64,000 bases of DNA from Blasia pusilla (GCA_050084515.1 CM114275.1:27962001-28026000), one strand, 5' to 3'. Shown: positions 46,981-60,596, counted from the stretch's first letter. The notes: a model not told the origin generated them from the letters alone. Numbers and translations are program-made.

Positions 46981-49900
46981 ATATGACTGTGGAAGCTTCC
47001 TACGGAGGGCGACTTCCGCGACTCGATGTCGCTCACATGCGCCAGATCACAATGAATTGTACCGTAGTGTCCCCTTCCGCGCCCGTTCGTGCCGGATGTA
47101 ACTCACTCACTAGTCACTACTCACGTAGCCTGTGGGAAGCCGTTCAGCTAGCCACATCGACTGGAGTATCGCGCTGACTAAAGTTAGCCGCCGGATAACA
47201 GGGGGAGGGGCAGAGTTGTCCATTGGATAATTCACCGTGTTTAACGCTAGAATTAGGTCAATGGCTTTCGATGCTTCGGGAGAGCCAGAGGGACTTAATT
47301 AGAGTGTCGGCATTATTCCTCTGATTAAGCGTCCCCTTTGGAGCTCTCCACTTAATACGTGGACTTACGGAGATGGAGGGAATATAGGAAGCCGAGTGTG
47401 CGAGGGTAAGTTATATTCAGAATCATTATCATTATGAATCCAAGTCCTCCCGTGAATTAATGTATCTCGAACGAAGAGGAAATCGACGACTCACCCTAAT
47501 AATAATTTCGTAATATCCTATTTTCCATTGATCACGTATTAGCAACTGTGATGCTCTCGCCAAATTAGAGGCTAAATTTTGAAGTCGGAGTTTCTGGCGG
47601 CACTTGAGCTCCGCCCTTCTCACTGCTTTTAAAAGCGCTGAGAAAATCATTTATTCCCGTCCGCTTCTCCCCGACCGAACAGCCAGAAACCTCCGTGAGT
47701 GGTATTCGCGCTTCTTACTCCGATGGGATATCGGAGTAGAGATGTTTGGCCCAAAAGAATTTCTTTTGCCGCTTGCAATTGTTATTGAAGTCTCTGTCGA
47801 TCATATTAAATCAAACATCATATGGAAATTATTATAATAATCGTGTGATTCAATAGTTTTATCCAGATTCCAAGTTAAGACGTTGTGAAACGAATTGGTG
47901 TTTAAAAGAACATTTTTTCATATTAACATGCGAGGTTGGAAAAGGTTGGAAATTTCATACAAAATATTTTAGTAATTACATTTATTAATATCATCAAAGA
48001 GGTTAGTTTCTTGATTTGTAAGAATTTCTTTGTTGGACACGGGGAGTTGGGAAACGATTCATGGCAAAAGAAGTATTGGGAAGTAGGATGATAATTCCGC
48101 AAAGGATGTATACACTATCGTGTAGCCTCTTTGCAGAAGGCAAAGGATGTGTGCACTATCGTCTCATAAAAATGGGACGATAAAACATTTCCACAACATG
48201 GGAAAAACACAAGCTACAAACAACATGACCATTACCTCGGCATGGGTTCTACCCACGAGATTACGATGAAGTACGATGATAATTATTGAGAACTTGGTTT
48301 CTCTTCACCTTGTGATTTTTGCTGCGAGAAAATACTAATAATAGCGAACAAGGAAGTGGACAAAGTTGAGTGGCCTATTCACTCCGTTCTATGCACGGGT
48401 CCATAGAACGGTTATTTTTGCTAGTGGCGTAGCAAGTAACAAAATTACCCCCATGGGCCCTATGAGAAAATGGAGGATGCTATTTTAGATAAACTACGTG
48501 GAGGAAATCTCGTGAGAAAGGACAGTATGTGGAGGCAAATCTCATAAGAAAGCTCGCGATTGAAGCCGAGATCTTGCAGAATCTCGGAGGCGATAACAAC
48601 AGAGGTGTTTTTAAAGCATGTCCGGTAGTGAACATGTGCAATTTAGAATACGGGGTCTCAATCAGGCGGAGGGCTCGTGCCGCGAGCATCATTGTGTCTA
48701 CGTTTACGTAGTTCCGCCGGCTGTCTATGACTATCGATAAGCTCAAAGAGTAGGGTGCGACCTACGGGATTGCAAGCCCCCCTCAATGCACTTATCCTAC
48801 TTGTTTGATTTTCCCGCTGCTGTTCGCTTAGAATAGGTGACCATCATTCCACGTGAAGATGTCCTCCAAATCGTAGTCGTGGGAATCGCGGACTATCCAC
48901 CCCGGTCTTAGTCCTCCTACTCGTCAGTGACATGTCATGCTCGTTTACGTGATTTAGAGCAACACCGAGCCACCTCATGAACACTTTCTTATGATGAAAC
49001 GAACGTACCCATTTTCATTCGGGGCGGGGTCGACAATGGCGGTGGGATGGTGACGATGGCCTATCGATGAAATATCTCACTCGTGTGTAATCCATGGTAC
49101 CACTCGGAGACAAGCTCCTCGCGTCGCACATTTCCCCGTCGTGCATCATCATGGTCCCTCTATCAGCCTCCCAAAATGGCTCCAAAATGCTTCTCCCTTG
49201 CACTACAACGTCGTGCGGTGAAAAGCAAGAGGAAGTTGTTATGACCTGTTATGTCAGTAAGTGATAGGGAGCTAACTGCCCAACCGATAGCCGCAACCTC
49301 GAGCCGAGGGATGGAGGGAAGCAAGGAAGCTCGACGAGCGTAAGGCAGGCAGGCAGTACGTTATGCGAGGGGTATGTCCATCGTAGCTAACTCATGGGTG
49401 ATCATTTAAGAAACTTGTCTCCCAGAACACATTCGATCGCATTTTTTTATGATTTTTACTTAAAGATTTCTGACATGACATGCTTATGTGGTACCGCCTA
49501 ATTTGACCGAGCGGTCTGGCCCCCATGGTGTACAGTGCCGCAATCTTGCAATGAAAGTCCCGTGGTCCATTCCGGCGGATCATGCAATTGTGCCCTCGGT
49601 CACGTTAAGCTAATACTCGGCTATCCCTTCATTACCGGTAGCCAAGATAGATCTTCTTTATGCAAATCGCATATTTCGTTATCATGTGGAGTTTCCGATT
49701 GCACGTAAGGGACCACACGCGGTCCCCATAATAAGGTTCGCACTTCCGAGAGAAGGCGGAACCAAACTAATTTGACGCTTAGCCTGACACTATTTACTGC
49801 GACGGACGGATCATGGTAGACGCGAACCACGACGCCTTCTCAGCGAGAGAATCCATGTGACCGCCCGACGCCGGTCTAATAAGTGGGCCTAATTCCCGCC

Positions 49901-52290
49901 TGTACACCCCTCTGCATTACGCGTTCCCCTCCTACACGAGACGAGTACCGAGCGACGGGACGGACAGTTGGTTCGTTGGGACAGACAGACAGCGAGCGAA
50001 AGCCGTGTGCGAATCTCGCGCTGTCAGCTAGGCCCTGCCCGCCCGTCTGTAGGCTCGCTCGCAAGAAAGGGCTAGACGGAGAGAATCATACAGGCCGCCC
50101 GCCCGCCTTTCTGTTTGTCTAGTCGTTGTTCGTTGCGTTCGATATGCTCTCCTGTGCTCTGAACTGCACTGCGCCTCTCGGTACAGTCGCTACTGCGCGA
50201 TCCTGTCGACAGTCGACTCGACTCGAATACTCTACCGTCCGCGTCGTCTATGCCAAATTGTGGTCCCCTTGCACACACGTAAGCGGTGGGGTACTCGTCG
50301 CCTCTCGGTCCTCGTAGAGTCTGTATTATTATATCATTCTCTTCTCTCTCCTCTATATGCGTTTTGCATGGTGCGCTACCCTTTCCAGTAAGGGGCTCGA
50401 GGCAGGAAATGCCGGGTTCAATATTGACGGCATTCCATCGGATGACATGATGAGGCCATGCATGCATGCCCGCCATATGTGATGGGCGGCCGGCTTTCAA
50501 GTGAATCGTGCATGCATGCCCCATGGCCCCCGCCCCACGGCACATCGAGATGTCGTTCGCGGTGGCTGGACGGACTTCAATGGACCGGAAGGTACATCTC
50601 CGCTCCTCTTGACTTTCTTACGCTCCGTCGGCTGCCATCCACGGTCCCGGCGCCGATCTCCTCTCCCGCATGGATGGAAAAGACGAGCTCGTCCCACCTT
50701 GCATGAAACGAATTAAATAAAATGAAAAGAGAGCGAGAGGAATCTTTGAGTGAAATGAACCGAAATGAAATGAAAAAAGATTCCGAGAGTCAGATCTAGA
50801 GTGAGGGAAGAATCTTTGAGTGGTCGAAGAGACGCAATAATTCAGCAGGAAAATTTAATGAAGAATAGCAATTTTAGTGCCACTCGTTCCATGGACCAAT
50901 TTGCATGTTCCAGCGCTATAAAAAAATGCATCTTGCTTTCTCAATTATCCCTTTATACAAATAACGAGGCCGCGCCTAAGAAACACAAGAACCCTGCCCG
51001 AAGTTATTCGGGTCTTCCCATTACGTGCGTAGCATAATTCTCCCCCTCTATCTTTCTCTCCACACGGTTTTTACGGAATTCACGCGAGGTAATTTTATCT
51101 TCTCCGATATAAATCGAATATTCTCAACGGCTGCACTTTTATGATAGCATCCCTTCCATTTCTATTCACAAGCCATAGAAATCCCAAATCCCACATATGC
51201 TCGGAGTTGACGTCCCTTTGTCAACTCCAACAAGTTTTCATTCTAACGATGGTATCAATTCAAGCATCCATTTTTTTAAATTTTAAAATAAATTAGCAAC
51301 TCAAAATGATCATTTCCTTTCGCACCTTCAAAAATGTAACTGCAGTTTTTTTTTTAAATGAAGTTTAGAGAAAAAGTAAAAGGTACCTAAAACTCACATT
51401 CCCATTATCTAAGACCAAGTTCAACCAATTCATAATCAAATATTTGGCACCTACATTAAACTAGCCATTTATTTTTCCCTAGATGAAATTACATGAAGGT
51501 CTCATAGAGAGCATAAGATCCACATAATCTTGGTACAAGAAGTAGGCGACTATATAGGCATATTAACATAACATGCATACAATAGTGGCTTATAAGCATG
51601 ATGAAATATAAATAATAATTTTAAAAGGAATTTTTGGATGTCTTGTGATAGACTCAATATTCACATCCTCAAAAGTATGTAAGGTGAGGAGATGGATCAA
51701 AAGAGCCATCTTTTTCATCTAAACCTAGGAAAAATTCCCTATTCTAGATTTTCTTAGGAGGTAGGGTGTTTACCCGAGGGTCCAAATTCCCTCATTTTAG
51801 AGTGTGGATGTGACTTGAGGACATTGTGCATCATTGTGATTGGAGTTAATCGTGTGAGTCATTTGTCATGTCTTTTATATCATAGCCTAGAGCATTTGCA
51901 TGAGAGCATTTGCATGACATATCCGTGGAGTTGACTTGTTGGTTTTTGATAGGTTGAATATGATCTATTGTCTATTGAGGAGGAGGATAACGTGATTGAG
52001 CATGCGATCACTTGGTTTTTGGCTCATTTGGAGCTATTATGAGGAACTTACCATTTTCGGTGTGTCCCCTACTTGGGACTTATGTGCTCTCCAACTTTAT
52101 GTAGACTCCTTGTGTATGTTGTATATAGTGTGTCGAGTATAGACTCCTTGTGCATGTAGTGGATTTATGGATATAGGGCAGTTTCTCGTGCATGGTTGGT
52201 ACATGTAATTCCAAGAGACATACCTCAACACGGTTCAACCTTTCATGGTGTGGAAGGGTTTATTCCAAATTTTGGAGGAACCTTTTAATG
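46980..52290. other. Non-coding sequence, right part of the GC island into AT-rich DNA
   Basis: No gene recognised. 49.0-50.7 kb is GC-rich, with CATGCATG (RY-type) motifs at about 50459 and 50511. Composition falls to AT-rich after about 50.7 kb. Confidence 0.45.
48094..48155 (+). repeat. Local direct repeat
   Basis: GCAAAGGATGTATACACTAT and GCAAAGGATGTGTGCACTAT occur about 40 bp apart, each followed by CGT. Confidence 0.8.
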
Positions 52291-52291
52291 G

Positions 52292-52588
52292 ATGATTATT
52301 GTGAGTTTTGATTTTATACATGCATTAGAAATAAGGCATGAAGAGGTTATCGGGCTCTATATTATGTATGTGTCGACTAATTATTTTGATGTGAATGATG
52401 GATGGGAAAAGATCGTGATAATACTCAAATATGTAGAGTATGGTCATATGAGAGATAGATTGTTTGAGCTTCACCACAAACTATGTCAAGAGAAAGACCA
52501 AGGATTTGGGGCATTGGAAATGGTGGACTTGTGGAGGTTAAGGTGGTTTTGGCACATAGTGGATGAGCTCCACGACTTGCTAGAATGA
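52292..52588 (+). pseudogene. Open frame weakly like a receptor-kinase fragment
   Basis: A 98-residue frame. IRHEEVIGLYIMYV...EKIVIILKYVEYGHMRDRLFE is spaced like kinase subdomains IV-V of plant receptor-like kinases (RH..V..L, then VYEY...G.LRD.L), but the ATP-site and catalytic motifs are absent nearby and the second half (WRLRWFWHIVDELHDLLE) does not fit. It is either a small gene fragment carried by a transposon or chance. Confidence 0.22.
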
Positions 52589-52589
52589 A

Positions 52590-53970
52590 TGTTGGGAATG
52601 CACGAGATATAATGGTCCTTACTCGCATGCAACAATTAGATTAGATGCTTGCTGATATACTAACAACTCACTTTAGTCTTCCAGCATCCCATACCTGATA
52701 TGTTGATGTGCCCTCCATATCGCGTCCTACTTGATCTTAGATCGCATCTCTTCATGTTGGGGAAGGTAGCATGTTAGACATTGAACCATTTGCCTTCTTT
52801 CAAGATATACATATCCATTAGGGACATTTTACCCATGTAGTATATAATTTGATACATTAGCAATTTAGAGGTAACAATGCAACCATAAAATTTCATTAAT
52901 AGTGCAATGGTGTGCACATGTGTAATTACAACATGAGTAGATCTTTGCGATGCAGTGGTAGGGACTGTAGTATTTTCTTCCCCTTGGGTTTATCTTTAAT
53001 TTCTTGGGTGAGATGACTTCCTATTAACTGAGTCTTATATTGCTTGCAACAAAATCAGACATGTTCTCAAACATACATTATGACACATTGTCCATAACAT
53101 ACGATGTAGAACTTGTCAATTTTTTGTGACAATTGTGCAAAAAATGCATTCAAGTGGGTCCTTCTAAGAACCAAAAATTTGATAGATGTGAAAAGTGTTA
53201 GATCCTCAATTATGATGGAAAAATCTTTTACCATCAAAGGTGCTAAAGCAAACTTATAATGGAGTTCAAAGAGCATCCCACTTTACATATGATAAAATCT
53301 TGGATTTAGGATGACAATCTTAAGAAATTTTGATAGGTGGATGTAGATTACATAGCGCCCACGAACCAGTTTTCTCATATTGAGCCTAAAAGACACTCCT
53401 GAGGTTTGGTAGGGGCTTCAATTTTAGAGTTTGGATCCCTTCATGGCAAAGGGTAGATGTGACCCAAAGAAATATGGTCTTGATGTATTGTATGAGTGTT
53501 CTTATGTGGACGTACAAATCTTTCCACACGGTGGGAAAATTAGCATTAAGTCTAAATTGGATATGCCCAAAAATATAGATTATCTAGTATGTGTATATGC
53601 ACAACAACCATATAAACATACAAAATGATCTTGTAAATTGAGTGAAGAATGATAAAAGAAAACTCTAGTGCACAAGTCTATAAGTCTCCTTGTTTCAAAT
53701 TTCTCTACACAAATTTTCAATTTATAGACGATAAACTATGAAAGATAAAATTCCATTTGTTTATTTTAACACCAAAGACAATAGGGAAGTAGGGGAACTC
53801 AGAAAAATTGAAGATGGAGATATAAAAGCTTACTTAAAATCCTATAAAGTAAATTTATTTTTCATCTATTAAGTTAAATATTTTCACATATCTGAACTTA
53901 ATATCTTTTCAAATAGTTTTTCATGATGATAAAATCAATTTAAATATTTAAAAAAAATATGAACAAAATT
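52590..53970. other. AT-rich sequence, no gene recognised
   Basis: Short frames only; I saw no transposon domain or terminal repeat. Confidence 0.5.
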
Positions 53971-53971
53971 T

Positions 53972-54160
53972 AAGGTTGCATATGGACAAAGTCTGTGTCC
54001 TAACGTTGGTCCTATGGAAGGACTTGTCTATGTGACCCCACCTTCTCTTTCTTTCTCATTCCCCCCACTTGCTTATGCATTCTATACTTTCCCCTTTCTT
54101 CCTCCCTCCACCCCCACTTCCCCCTTGATTGCCCCACTCACCCTTTCCTTATCTTCCACA
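53972..54160 (+). mobile_element. Short terminal-repeat element, type I, left half
   Basis: Begins AAGGTTGCATATGGACAAAG and runs into the pyrimidine-rich middle (TTTCTTCCTCCCTCCACCCC), then is cut by the next copy. Confidence 0.66.
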
Positions 54161-54380
54161 AGATTGCACATAGACAAAGTCCGTGTCCACGGATATGTCC
54201 ATGTTTGTGGACTTATGTCTGTTCTATTGAATGACTTGTCCATCTGGGCCCCATGTCCCCCTTTTTTCTCTCCTACTGCCTTCATATTCCATACTTTCCC
54301 GTTTTTTCCTTCCTCCACTTCCATTCCCTCCCCCTTTATAACCCTGCTTATCCTTGCTTTACGTTCCACCATAGCTCATA
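54161..54380 (+). mobile_element. Short terminal-repeat element, type I, tandem second left half
   Basis: Begins AGATTGCACATAGACAAAG and repeats the same order: CGGATATGTCCATG, GGACTTATGTC, GACTTGTCCATCTGGGCCC, pyrimidine tract, TTCCACCATAGCTCATAG. The right end is missing. Two left halves in tandem suggest insertion of one copy into another or unequal exchange. Confidence 0.66.
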
Positions 54381-54522
54381 GTGGTGGGAGTGGAGTGAAG
54401 TGGAGATGGCTATGGTAGGAGGCAAGGCATGGACGAGTAGGGTAATATATGGGAATGGAGGTGGAGGAAGGAAGAAAAGGGAAAGTACATAACATAGAGA
54501 CATTAGGGGTAGCTTTATTAGG

Positions 54523-54553
54523 ATTATCTAACCTTATATTATATCAGGGTGCA
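54523..54553 (+). repeat. Single arm related to the 57.1-kb hairpin
   Basis: TTATCTAACC, TTATATT, then ATCAGGGTGC matches the left arm of the hairpin at 57076-57144 in sequence and orientation. Confidence 0.6.
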
Positions 54554-54559
54554 AGGCAA

Positions 54560-57075
54560 GGGGTTATGATTGAATTTCTACTTTAAGACATGAGGAAATG
54601 AAAGGTATTTACTAATAAGAGAGGATTTGGGGAACATTTGTAAGGTGAAGAGAACAAGACCAAGAAAGTAGGTTATGAGTCATTCAAATGGAATGGGGAG
54701 AGAATTGCTTTTTACAATGTGCATCATCTCGGCACATCCACTGAGATTGATATTTAATATCAATAAAATTTTTGAAAATATTGAAATCATAAGAAAGAAA
54801 GATCATGGAGTAGAAATCTTGTCCTTTCAAATTTTAAACACCAACAATTTAACTTTTCTAGTAATCTTTTGATTATTTGTCTATTATTGGTATTTAAACA
54901 TCGGGAAGTGCTTCTATCTTTTCCAATATTGATTCCATCCTAAATTCATCTTTAATCTGAGAACAATTTTGTATGTGACTTTTTTTTAATTATATTAGCT
55001 ATCTCAATGTAAGAGTATTTTTCCTAAAAAGAAAAATCCACTTGTATGCTTAGAATCAATATTTTGTTGCATGTAGTTATGTTTATTACCAACCTTAAAA
55101 AAACCTATAGAAAAATAGGAAATCATTTAGATGGATGGGTTTTTAAAAAGAAATCCCATAAATTCCTACTAATTTTTAATTTACTTACATCTATTTAATA
55201 TCAAGTTGGAAAAAAAAGTTGAATGAAAGAGGAAGTTCAAGCTTTTATATTACATCAAAGGTTATTCTTGTCAAACAATATATGGAACATTATCTACTAT
55301 CTCATCATATGGATATGTAGCATAAATAGGAATAATTTCCATCTTGCTCTCATACAAGTATAATTAATAATTTTTTTGCATTTTATTTCATCATAATTTT
55401 TTTGAAATAATTATCCTCATCTAGACATCATCATGGTCCATCCATACATATGTAATGATGGTCCTTTTAGGAATATATGGATAATTCTTTCAACTTTATT
55501 TTGTTTGAACTTTTGCATAAAGCTAGAACATGCTACTTTTCATATCCAGTAATCATTGTGATAATTTTTCTTTTTAAATATTTTTCATAATTTTATTAAA
55601 GATTTAACTGAATGAAAATTTAAAAGAATCCGACAATGATTTAGAATGAGAATCCTAACTTATAGATCTTATACTTTAACATTTATAATATTAAATAATT
55701 ATTCTTTTAATATTATTATTTCCTTACATCCATGAAATAGCTAGAATTTACTACTTCCCATAAATTTACTAATATCTATGCATCTTGTATGAAGAAATTA
55801 ATTTTTTTAATAAGGAGTTTGAAAATAACTGAATGGTGTACTCTCTAATCAAATGAGTATTAGTTAAACAAATAATATATTCTTTTATGTAAAATCAAGT
55901 GGTTAGAATTCACACATTGTTGAATTCTTCTTAATCTAATTTTTTTATAAATAAAGGTTAAAAAATTGCATGCAAGAGTGTGTTTATGAATTGTATTCCC
56001 TTCATAATATATTTTATTATAAGATGATTTTCACTTGGAAAATTATAAGTTGGATTATATCCAAGTCTATCTTGCTCCTATCTCAACTACATTTGGTATT
56101 TCAGGATATTGTAATAATTTTTTATTCAAGAAGTAGGCTAAGACTATTCAAGTTTAAGTTTCATAGACTTAATTTGAAGAAAACTTTTTTTCCCCAAACA
56201 TCTTACACGACTCTAAAATGGTATTATAGGATGCATTCTCAATCCAACTCTACCCGTGCCATGCCTTGAAAATTTTTGACACCTTCAATAAACCTATATT
56301 TTTATGTAGCTACCATGGCCTTATGCGTTAATTGTTTTCTTTTTTCATTAACGAAATTTTCATCCATAAAGTGGACATTGAAATTATCTAAATAAATAGT
56401 CCATATATTTTTTTTAAATGAAATTTGAGATATGATGTTGAGAACTCATATATTTTGAAGTTTTTATGATAAGAGGAAATTTTTAAGATGAGGAAGAAGT
56501 TTGAAGGTGTGTTTTTTGTGCTGAAATTATGTGAGGATTAAGATAATGACAAGGTTATGATGAGATCCTAATGATTTGGGAAGGAAGCTTTGATCAAGTA
56601 GGAGTTAGGAATTTCCAAATAAGGACCTTGAAAAAATAGAAAGATCTTTCCCTAAGACTACAGTGGAAGATAATGATAGAAGTATTTGGTAGAAGTACTT
56701 TACAAGGACCATGCATACTACGAGGAAGACGATCTTTGACAAGGATTACATAAGAAGACTTGTTGTCAAGATAGGTTATCAGTGAAGAAGTTTAGATAGA
56801 ATAGTTAGAGGCATGCGACTACTTGAATCTTGAGAAGTAGGATGTGAGAAAACAGAAAGTGACGAAATCACTCAAATCTTTACAAAACTTAGAGATACAA
56901 AGTGGCCTAGTCCGTCCGTGCGCTCACAGAAGAGCTTCGATGGAACCTGAACTGGGAGATAACTCGACATATGAGAATGCGCTACCGCTGCGGCTCCCGA
57001 CTATTTGACTACTCGGGAAAACTAGGGTTTTTACCTATTTTTCTTTGTTTCTATTAATAGAAAAATTTTGCGCCA
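54560..57075. other. AT-rich sequence between two related repeat arms
   Basis: No coding sequence recognised. The arm at 54523-54553 and the opposite arm at 57112-57144 are inverted relative to each other, so this 2.5 kb could be the body of a non-coding inverted-repeat element. Confidence 0.35.
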
Positions 57076-57144
57076 AGGTTTATCTAATCCTATATTGCAT
57101 CAGGGTGCCCCGCACCCTGAAGCAATATAGGGTTAGATAAACCT
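57076..57144. repeat. Near-perfect 33-bp-arm inverted repeat (hairpin)
   Basis: Left arm starts AGGTTTATCTAAT and ends CAGGGTGC; right arm starts GCACCCTG and ends TTAGATAAACCT. The arms are separated by 3 bases and differ at only two positions. This may be a fold-back element, joined transposon ends or a small-RNA precursor; it is too short-looped for a typical plant microRNA precursor. Confidence 0.88.
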
Positions 57145-57664
57145 AGTAACGCTACTCCGTAAACCACCTACGTCATATTACTATGACTCCTTCGATGTCT
57201 AAGTCGGAACCATCGATCCAAGCTTCTCCTCATAAAAGGGGGCCGGTCAGATCAATGGTGCTCAGAGGAGTGGATGTTGAGAATCCAACATAGGATTCTC
57301 ATAATTAAGAAATGGATATGAAGGAATAACTAAGTTGGATATAGGAGAACCCAAAATATTGAAAGTTATTTTGAATAAAAGAGGTACGATGCTTAGAAGA
57401 GACATCGATATCTTGAAGGAGGATGTTATAAGAATAGTAGAAAAAAAGAGTCTCATAAGAAGGCGGAAGATCATTCATTGTTCTTAAGGAGTCATTGTCC
57501 AAATAACTCCAATGTTATGGCTTGGAGGTGCTATGAGTTGTATCCAAAAGTTCTCTTGCACTTTTGATGAGGAATAAAGCTAGATTTTACTCACATATTG
57601 TGGCCGAAGTTATCATTCTTGATATGATTGGAAACATGGTGTGGGATTTTAATGCTTGTGAATT

Positions 57665-57920
57665 AAGGGGGAGTAGTGTAGTAGTCAATAAGGCAAGAAA
57701 TTTCTTAGACTCAGAGTAACCTACACTAATGGATTTAGATCTCATAGTAGGGGAAGCTCTTCTTATTAGATGTGAAATCTCTTATAGATCTTCATCCCTA
57801 TAGATAATTCATTATTGCCCCTACAAACACTCAATTCTGAGCGCAGAGTCTATAGAATGCAAGTTATTCTACAAGTGCTCAACCCTCAAAATTTTAATGG
57901 TTGGACCCAACATGTTGGTA
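57665..57920 (+). mobile_element. Copia-type polypurine tract and possible LTR start
   Basis: AAGGGGGAG at 57665-57673 is followed by TAG and TGTAGTAGTC, the usual arrangement of a plant copia 3' LTR junction. No integrase or RT is recognisable upstream and I could not find the partner LTR, so this is probably the tail of a broken element. A TTGGTATC near 57918 resembles a primer site but may be chance. Confidence 0.35.
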
Positions 57921-58309
57921 TCCACCGTGTTAGTATTAATTATCTCATTAATATGAAATAGAATAAACTAGCTGTGTTACTTCGGAGTGCTCTCACTGTG
58001 TAACTTTGAGACCACCCTCAGTTACCATACTCTAATTGTATTCGTGTTTGTGTTACTGTATTCGTGTTAATCCCGACATCCATACTCCGAGTGCAAAGCC
58101 TCGGAGTTCGTGTTCATATTTGTTCATATTATATTCCTATTCTCCTATGTTCTTTGACTGTATTGGGTATTGGTATTCTCTTTCTTCATGTGTAACTCCC
58201 ATACTGATTGTTTTTTGAATCTCCAAATAACTTATTCAGGTTTTACGGGCCTTTGTGGCCGGCATTAGCGATATTTCCAATAGTAGTCAAGGAATTCCGC
58301 CGTAGTAGA

Positions 58310-59650
58310 GTAAAACTAGAATTGCAGGAAGTGTATGGTCATCTTCTTGGAAAAACTAGGAAAACAATGTAAGAAATGTATATGGACTGACAATAAGGTT
58401 TTAGCCTAAAGAGATGTTGGTTCCATTGAAAAATCCAAAATTCATTTTTTAATTTAAGTTTTTTTTATGCATTCTAAAAATGATATTGGGATTTTTAGAT
58501 TTGAAAGTGAATGGTCATATTCTTACAAGAACTTACTAGAGGGTTTCCCGTGCTATGCGATCATGATCTTCAAATTTTAAGAAGCCTCTTCTTCCTCCTT
58601 TCCATTCTCCATTTAATTGTCCCCTCTTAAATGAACTCCTCTTCTTAAAATGACATTTGCCAACACCAGAAGAATCCTTAGAGGACACGTATCAACGCAT
58701 GAGGAGGGTTTCCTCAAACCCCATCCTCTTTTGATTATATAGATATAAAATTGTAAGAAATTAGAATGGACTAGCATATCCAGTTTAAGAATAATTGGAT
58801 GCTTTGAGTGAAACCAAAAAATCCCATACTCAATTTTCATTAAAAAGTGTGACCTTGCCTCCAAGAAATCACATTTTGAAATGAAATAGAATTTTTTGAG
58901 TTCCAAGTATATTTTAATCTTTGAGAAACTAGAAGGAACTAGACAACCAATTTTCAGTCCAAGTGGTCCTTTTTTTGGGTTCAAGGGAAAAATCCCAAAA
59001 TCAATTTTCATTAAAAGGTGTGACACTGCCTACAAGAAATGAAGTTTTAAATTTAATATAATTTTTTAAGTTTGAATTATATTGTCATCTTTAAGAAACT
59101 AGAAGGAACTAGACAATCAAAATTCAATACAAATGACTTTTGTTTTGGTTCAAAGGAAAATCCCAAACTTATATTTTATTCTAAGGTCTCATTGTGCTTT
59201 GAAGAAATGACCTTGAGATTTTAGGATTTTCAAGTGTGTTGTCATATTCCTTGAAAATTTGAGGAAGGCATAAGAAACATAAAGGAACTAGACTAAAAAG
59301 TTTCAATCCAAATGGATGTTTTTGGTTCAAGTGAAAAATCTCAGATTCAGTTTTCATTTTAAGGTTTGACCTTACATTAAAGAAATGACCTATGGAGTTT
59401 TGGAGCTTCAAGTATATTTTTATGTTCCTCAACACTTTGGGGGCATGTGTTAGAAACAAAGATGGACTAATCTGCCGAATTTTGGTCCAAATGGACGCTT
59501 TTGGTTCAAGTAAAAATATCCCAAGCTTAATTTTAAGTCTAAGGTCTAATAACACATTGAAGAAGCGACTGTGGGATATATGGAGTCTCAATTATATCTA
59601 AATATCTCTATAAAATTTGGGAAACACTATAAGGGATGGAAGGCATATGT
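58310..59650 (+). repeat. Degenerate tandem array, about 175-bp monomer
   Basis: About seven diverged units. The landmark GGAACTAGAC / GGACTA occurs near 58392, 58764, 58930, 59105, 59284 and 59461 (spacings about 166, 175, 179 and 177 bp after a double step), each followed by a TTTCAGTCCAAATGG-like segment, a GGTTCAAG..AAAAATCCCA segment and an AAGAAATGA segment in fixed order. Short open frames on both strands are by-products of the repeat. Confidence 0.8.
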
Positions 59651-60596
59651 TTCTTATCTTGTAAGTCCAATAAGAATTGGCTATAGTTACGACTATTCCA
59701 AATTAAGATTTGCAAGAATGCCTCATGAACGACTTGTAAAGTGTGAGTATCAAAATTGTGTGTGATAGGAGACATAACGGAATCGTAAACTCTCATTCTG
59801 CAAGAGTTTGGTGAATTGGAAAATCATTTCACATCACTCATGAACAATAAATCCTCCGCAAAAATTCCCCTCTTCCCTTCAAATCATTCCATTCTTGGTT
59901 TCGTCCCAACTCTCCAAGGCTTCAAAGTTATCTTCTCAATTTGCGATTGGTTTATTTCTACAGGGGAGCTAAGTCTTGAGATTTTTATGGACAAGAAATT
60001 CCTATTTTTTATGTTTAAGAACAAGTAGATGAGTGAGGTTCGTAAAATTACATTTTTTTCCAAATTTCTTGGTACTAGGCTATAAGAAATGAACAAGAAA
60101 AGAAGGCAAAGCCATCCATAAGAAAATAATTGGAAGGAAAACAATCCCTCCTCAAAAACTATTTTAAAGATAAAAAAATCAGTATAAACTATGAAAATAA
60201 GGAGCAAAAAAATTTGTTTGTGAGTCCCTTGCAAGGCCGTAAAAGCTGCTTTTTGAGTATTAAAAACCACTATGTAGACTCGTTGTATTACGACTTTTTT
60301 GAGTAAGTTGTAATCAACTTTTGTGACTTAGTTGCGATTTCACAAACTTGCAATTCAAAAACATGAAAATGGTTCATAAAGTTGCAAAAAAGTTATGAGT
60401 TATTTAAAATCACCTTGTAAGACTTTTGCAACTAAACTAAGAATGTGAGAGAATAGAACTTTCGAGCTGCATTGCAACCATAATTTGCAAGTACAATTTT
60501 GAAGAGAATTACAAATGCAAGACTCACAAAGTTGCAAGTCTAATATGACTATACCACTACTACTTTATGAGAAGGTTGTATGACAGCAAAGTTATA
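59651..60596. other. AT-rich sequence with repeated TTGCAA motifs
   Basis: No gene recognised. 60290-60560 carries many scattered GTTGCAA / TTGCAAGT words in both orientations, which may be a decayed short-period repeat. Confidence 0.4.

Noticed and set aside
53001-53300. Possible coding in the minus-strand frame 53276-53067
   Set aside because: Short, AT-rich, no domain pattern and no supporting neighbours.
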